A stretch of 6,646 nt of DNA from contig CALMYA010000036.1 in the NCBI GenBank assembly GCA_937873535.1, forward strand, positions 1-6,646, written 5' to 3'. Below are positions 4,973-6,646 of this stretch, in pieces. This DNA comes from an uncultured bacterium (lineage in GTDB: Bacteria > Patescibacteriota > Minisyncoccia > Phycocordibacterales > CAIZLB01). A program made the translations under genes and the position numbers. The notes under the pieces were generated by a model. It worked only from the letters and a program-made list of their open reading frames with translations. It did no database searches and was not told the DNA's origin. Position 1 is the first letter of the stretch, and each line of letters starts with the position of its first letter.

Positions 4973-5689
4973 TTATTTAAGCTGAGCGTCGATGATGGCA
5001 CTAACAGTTGAATATGCTGCAGCACCAGACTGGAATTTATTACCGATAATCATACCCGGCGTGCCTTGTACTCCGAATTTACCACCTTCGGCTTTGTCTG
5101 CGTTTATTGCTGCCGTATATTTTACCTTGTTCTTATCCATAAGTGAACCAATTTTAGCTGCATCTATGCCAGGAACCTTCTTTGTAACGTTCAAAATAAA
5201 TTCTCGCGTTGCATAACCGCTATTTTCTTGACCTTGGTTATCCATCATAGCTTCTCTCCATGCATAGAATTTATCAGGATATGTTTCCCATACTGCCCTT
5301 GCCGCCAAAGCCATAGAAATTGAGTCTGGCCCTAAGAACTGAAAATCTTTAAAGACAACCTTCAGCTTTCCTGTATTTACATAATTTTTAACAACATCGC
5401 GAAGTGTGCCAGTATCAAATTTTTCGCAGAATGGGCACTGGTAGTCTGACCAGTATACAAGAGTGACAGGTGCATTTGTTTTGCCAATAAATGGGTCACC
5501 GGCAATGTTTACATCTTTTGCATTTACGGCAGGAGCGGCAGGCTGATTGCCTGCTGGAGCAGGGTCGTTAGCCAGGTTATCGGCAATTCGAGGCTGTTGT
5601 GGGCCGTACATTACTGATGCGCCTATAATAAGGGCTGCCACAATAACGGCGCCAGGAATAAGATATGGATTTGGATTTTGTGTATGCAT
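4973..5689 (-). CDS. Membrane-anchored DsbA-like thiol oxidoreductase
   Basis: A 238-residue thioredoxin-fold protein of the DsbA/BdbD (Thioredoxin_4) type. Residues 10-28 form a hydrophobic anchor (LIPGAVIVAALIIGASVM), followed by a Pro/Ala-rich linker to about residue 58. The thioredoxin domain opens with DPFIGKTNAPVTLVYWSDYQ, then the active site CPFC (85-88). The conserved cis-proline loop is GTPG with Pro211. The CPFC dipeptide and the inserted helical domain between motif and cis-Pro fit a disulfide oxidase or isomerase facing outside the membrane. Likely clients are exported cysteine-bearing proteins; the cytochrome b5-like protein of this window is a candidate. A partner quinone reductase (DsbB or VKOR) is not in the window. 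The ATG at 5689 directly precedes the anchor and lies just behind two -10 boxes. Confidence 0.9.
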   Translation of the reverse strand: MHTQNPNPYLIPGAVIVAALIIGASVMYGPQQPRIADNLANDPAPAGNQPAAPAVNAKDVNIAGDPFIGKTNAPVTLVYWSDYQCPFCEKFDTGTLRDVVKNYVNTGKLKVVFKDFQFLGPDSISMALAARAVWETYPDKFYAWREAMMDNQGQENSGYATREFILNVTKKVPGIDAAKIGSLMDKNKVKYTAAINADKAEGGKFGVQGTPGMIIGNKFQSGAAAYSTVSAIIDAQLK

Positions 5690-5700
5690 GAATGTATATG

Positions 5701-5741
5701 TTTATACCGACTAGTATACCGACCATCCCCTCTTTTCACAA
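5701..5741 (-). promoter_or_regulatory. Tandem promoter elements before the DsbA-like gene
   Basis: TTGTGA (5741-5736), then 17 bases, then TATACT (5718-5713) forms a complete promoter with a leader of about 17 bases. A second -10, TATAAA (5706-5701), lies 11 bases before the ATG and would give a leader of about four bases. Both boxes are inside a 9-base direct repeat (minus strand GTCGGTATA, at 5723-5715 and 5711-5703) with a 12-base period. No Shine-Dalgarno sequence is seen. The repeat may simply duplicate the -10 or may be a regulator site. Confidence 0.5.
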
Positions 5742-5747
5742 GGTTGC

Positions 5748-6646
5748 TTACCCCAGTATCCACTTCAAAACCGCCTTACGTACAAGAACGCCATAGCGCG
5801 CCTGTTTAAAATACGCCGCCTGCGGCAATTCATCGACTTCTGGGGCAATTTCGTCTACTCGCGGCAACGGGTGCAAGAGTAAAGCTTTAGGTTTCATCTT
5901 TTTAGCCAAAGGCACATCAATTAAATAACAGCCTTTGTATTTTTCATATTCTTCAATACTCGCGAAACGCTCTTTCTGAATTCTTGTTTGATACACAATG
6001 TCGGCATCGCCAATGACGGCTTCTAGATCTTCTGTTTCAGTTACGGTAATGCCGACAGTTTGCAGCTCTGCCAGGCATTCACGCGTTAAACGCAAGGCTT
6101 CAGGCGATACCAAAGTTATTTTTATATCTTTAAATTTTGAAAGGCCCCACAAAAGCGACTTTATAGTTCGACCATTCTTCAGGTCGCCTATTATAACTAT
6201 TGAAATTCCGTCTATTTTTCCAAATTCTCTTTGTATAAGGTAAAGGTCGAGCAAAGTTTGAGTAGGATGCTGACCGATACCGTCTCCAGCATTAATAATA
6301 GGCACCGTAGAAACCTTTGCTGCCGCTGCGGCCGCTCCTTCTTGAAAATGCCTCATTACTACTGCGTCGGCATATGCACCTATAACTTTTATGGTGTCTT
6401 CTATCGTTTCGCCTTTTGAGGTAGAAGAAAATTCTTTGGCGTTTTCTGCGGTTATAACATTGCCGCCGAGGCGGTACATTGCCGCTTCAAAAGAAAACCG
6501 AGTTCTAGTACTCGGTTCAAAAAAAAGTGAAGCCAATATCTTTCCCTCTAAGATAGGTTCCTTATTGTTTTCAAGCTCAGTTGCGCTTTTGAACAACATT
6601 TCCATGTCCTCTCTTGAAATGTCTTTGGCATGAATAATGTGTCGCA
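5748..6646 (-). CDS. pyrB: Aspartate carbamoyltransferase catalytic chain (5' end cut)
   Basis: This enzyme catalyses the committed step of pyrimidine synthesis: carbamoyl phosphate plus aspartate to carbamoyl aspartate, in the cytoplasm. Counting from the internal ATG at 6605, the signatures are FFEPSTRTRFSFE (28-40, carbamoyl-phosphate loop), SSTSKGE with Lys64 (the loop lent to the next subunit), MRHFQEG (84-90), NAGDGIGQHPTQTLLDL (105-121), GDLKNGRT, TRIQKERF and LHPLPRVDEI (244-253, HPLPR for aspartate binding). All expected catalytic residues are present. The frame stays open to the right edge, adding RHIIHAKDISRED, which matches the family N-terminus (E. coli KHIISINDLSRDD). The next codon would be NTG with only its last two bases in the window, so the true start may be one base outside. 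No regulatory chain gene (pyrI) follows; the DsbA-like gene begins 58 bases downstream. Confidence 0.95.
   Translation of the reverse strand, partial: RHIIHAKDISREDMEMLFKSATELENNKEPILEGKILASLFFEPSTRTRFSFEAAMYRLGGNVITAENAKEFSSTSKGETIEDTIKVIGAYADAVVMRHFQEGAAAAAAKVSTVPIINAGDGIGQHPTQTLLDLYLIQREFGKIDGISIVIIGDLKNGRTIKSLLWGLSKFKDIKITLVSPEALRLTRECLAELQTVGITVTETEDLEAVIGDADIVYQTRIQKERFASIEEYEKYKGCYLIDVPLAKKMKPKALLLHPLPRVDEIAPEVDELPQAAYFKQARYGVLVRKAVLKWILG

Noticed and set aside
6603..6605. ATG at 6605 as the pyrB start
   Set aside because: The upstream in-frame codons continue the conserved aspartate carbamoyltransferase N-terminus, so this methionine is internal.
1..6646. Mobile elements, CRISPR arrays, tRNA or rRNA genes, defence islands
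   Set aside because: I found no transposase, integrase, spaced repeats, cloverleaf or rRNA-like sequence; the genes belong to known metabolic and membrane families.

Overview
The window reads as a compact bacterial chromosome segment, most likely from a small-genome lineage of the Candidate Phyla Radiation (Patescibacteria/Parcubacteria). The basis is the mix of genes: a membrane-anchored cytochrome b5-like protein, an anchored DsbA, a HIT protein, GT2 enzymes and a lone type II PMI cupin. Spacers are very short and Shine-Dalgarno sequences are absent at all nine visible start codons. The lineage call is an inference from gene style, not from a marker gene. There are no RNA genes, insertion sequences, CRISPR arrays or phage genes, and no gene-free stretch over about 80 bases.

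Layout, right to left along the mainly minus-strand coding direction: (1) the 3' part of pyrB (aspartate carbamoyltransferase), running off the right edge, where its start codon probably lies one base outside the window; (2) a redox/membrane pair, a membrane-anchored DsbA-like thiol oxidoreductase followed by a DoxX-family membrane protein whose last quarter is displaced by a one-base frameshift; (3) a mannose-phosphate pair, a eukaryote-type HAD phosphomannomutase-like enzyme followed by a type II phosphomannose isomerase cupin, then a HIT-family nucleotide hydrolase; (4) a single plus-strand GT2 glycosyltransferase, convergent with the HIT gene; (5) divergent from it, a DedA-family membrane protein, a second GT2 glycosyltransferase and an exported cytochrome b5-like protein.

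How the genes may work together (inference): the isomerase and phosphomannomutase would turn fructose-6-phosphate into mannose-1-phosphate, a precursor of the sugar nucleotides used by GT2 enzymes. The two GT2 proteins are co-linear paralogues. The DsbA-like protein could oxidise exported proteins such as the cytochrome b5 domain, which carries two cysteines. No closed pathway or new defence or mobile system is evident.

The most distinctive signal is regulatory. Several genes have a TATAAT-like -10 box 6 to 11 bases before the ATG, which predicts leaderless or nearly leaderless mRNAs. These boxes also decide starts for the HIT, cupin and phosphomannomutase genes.
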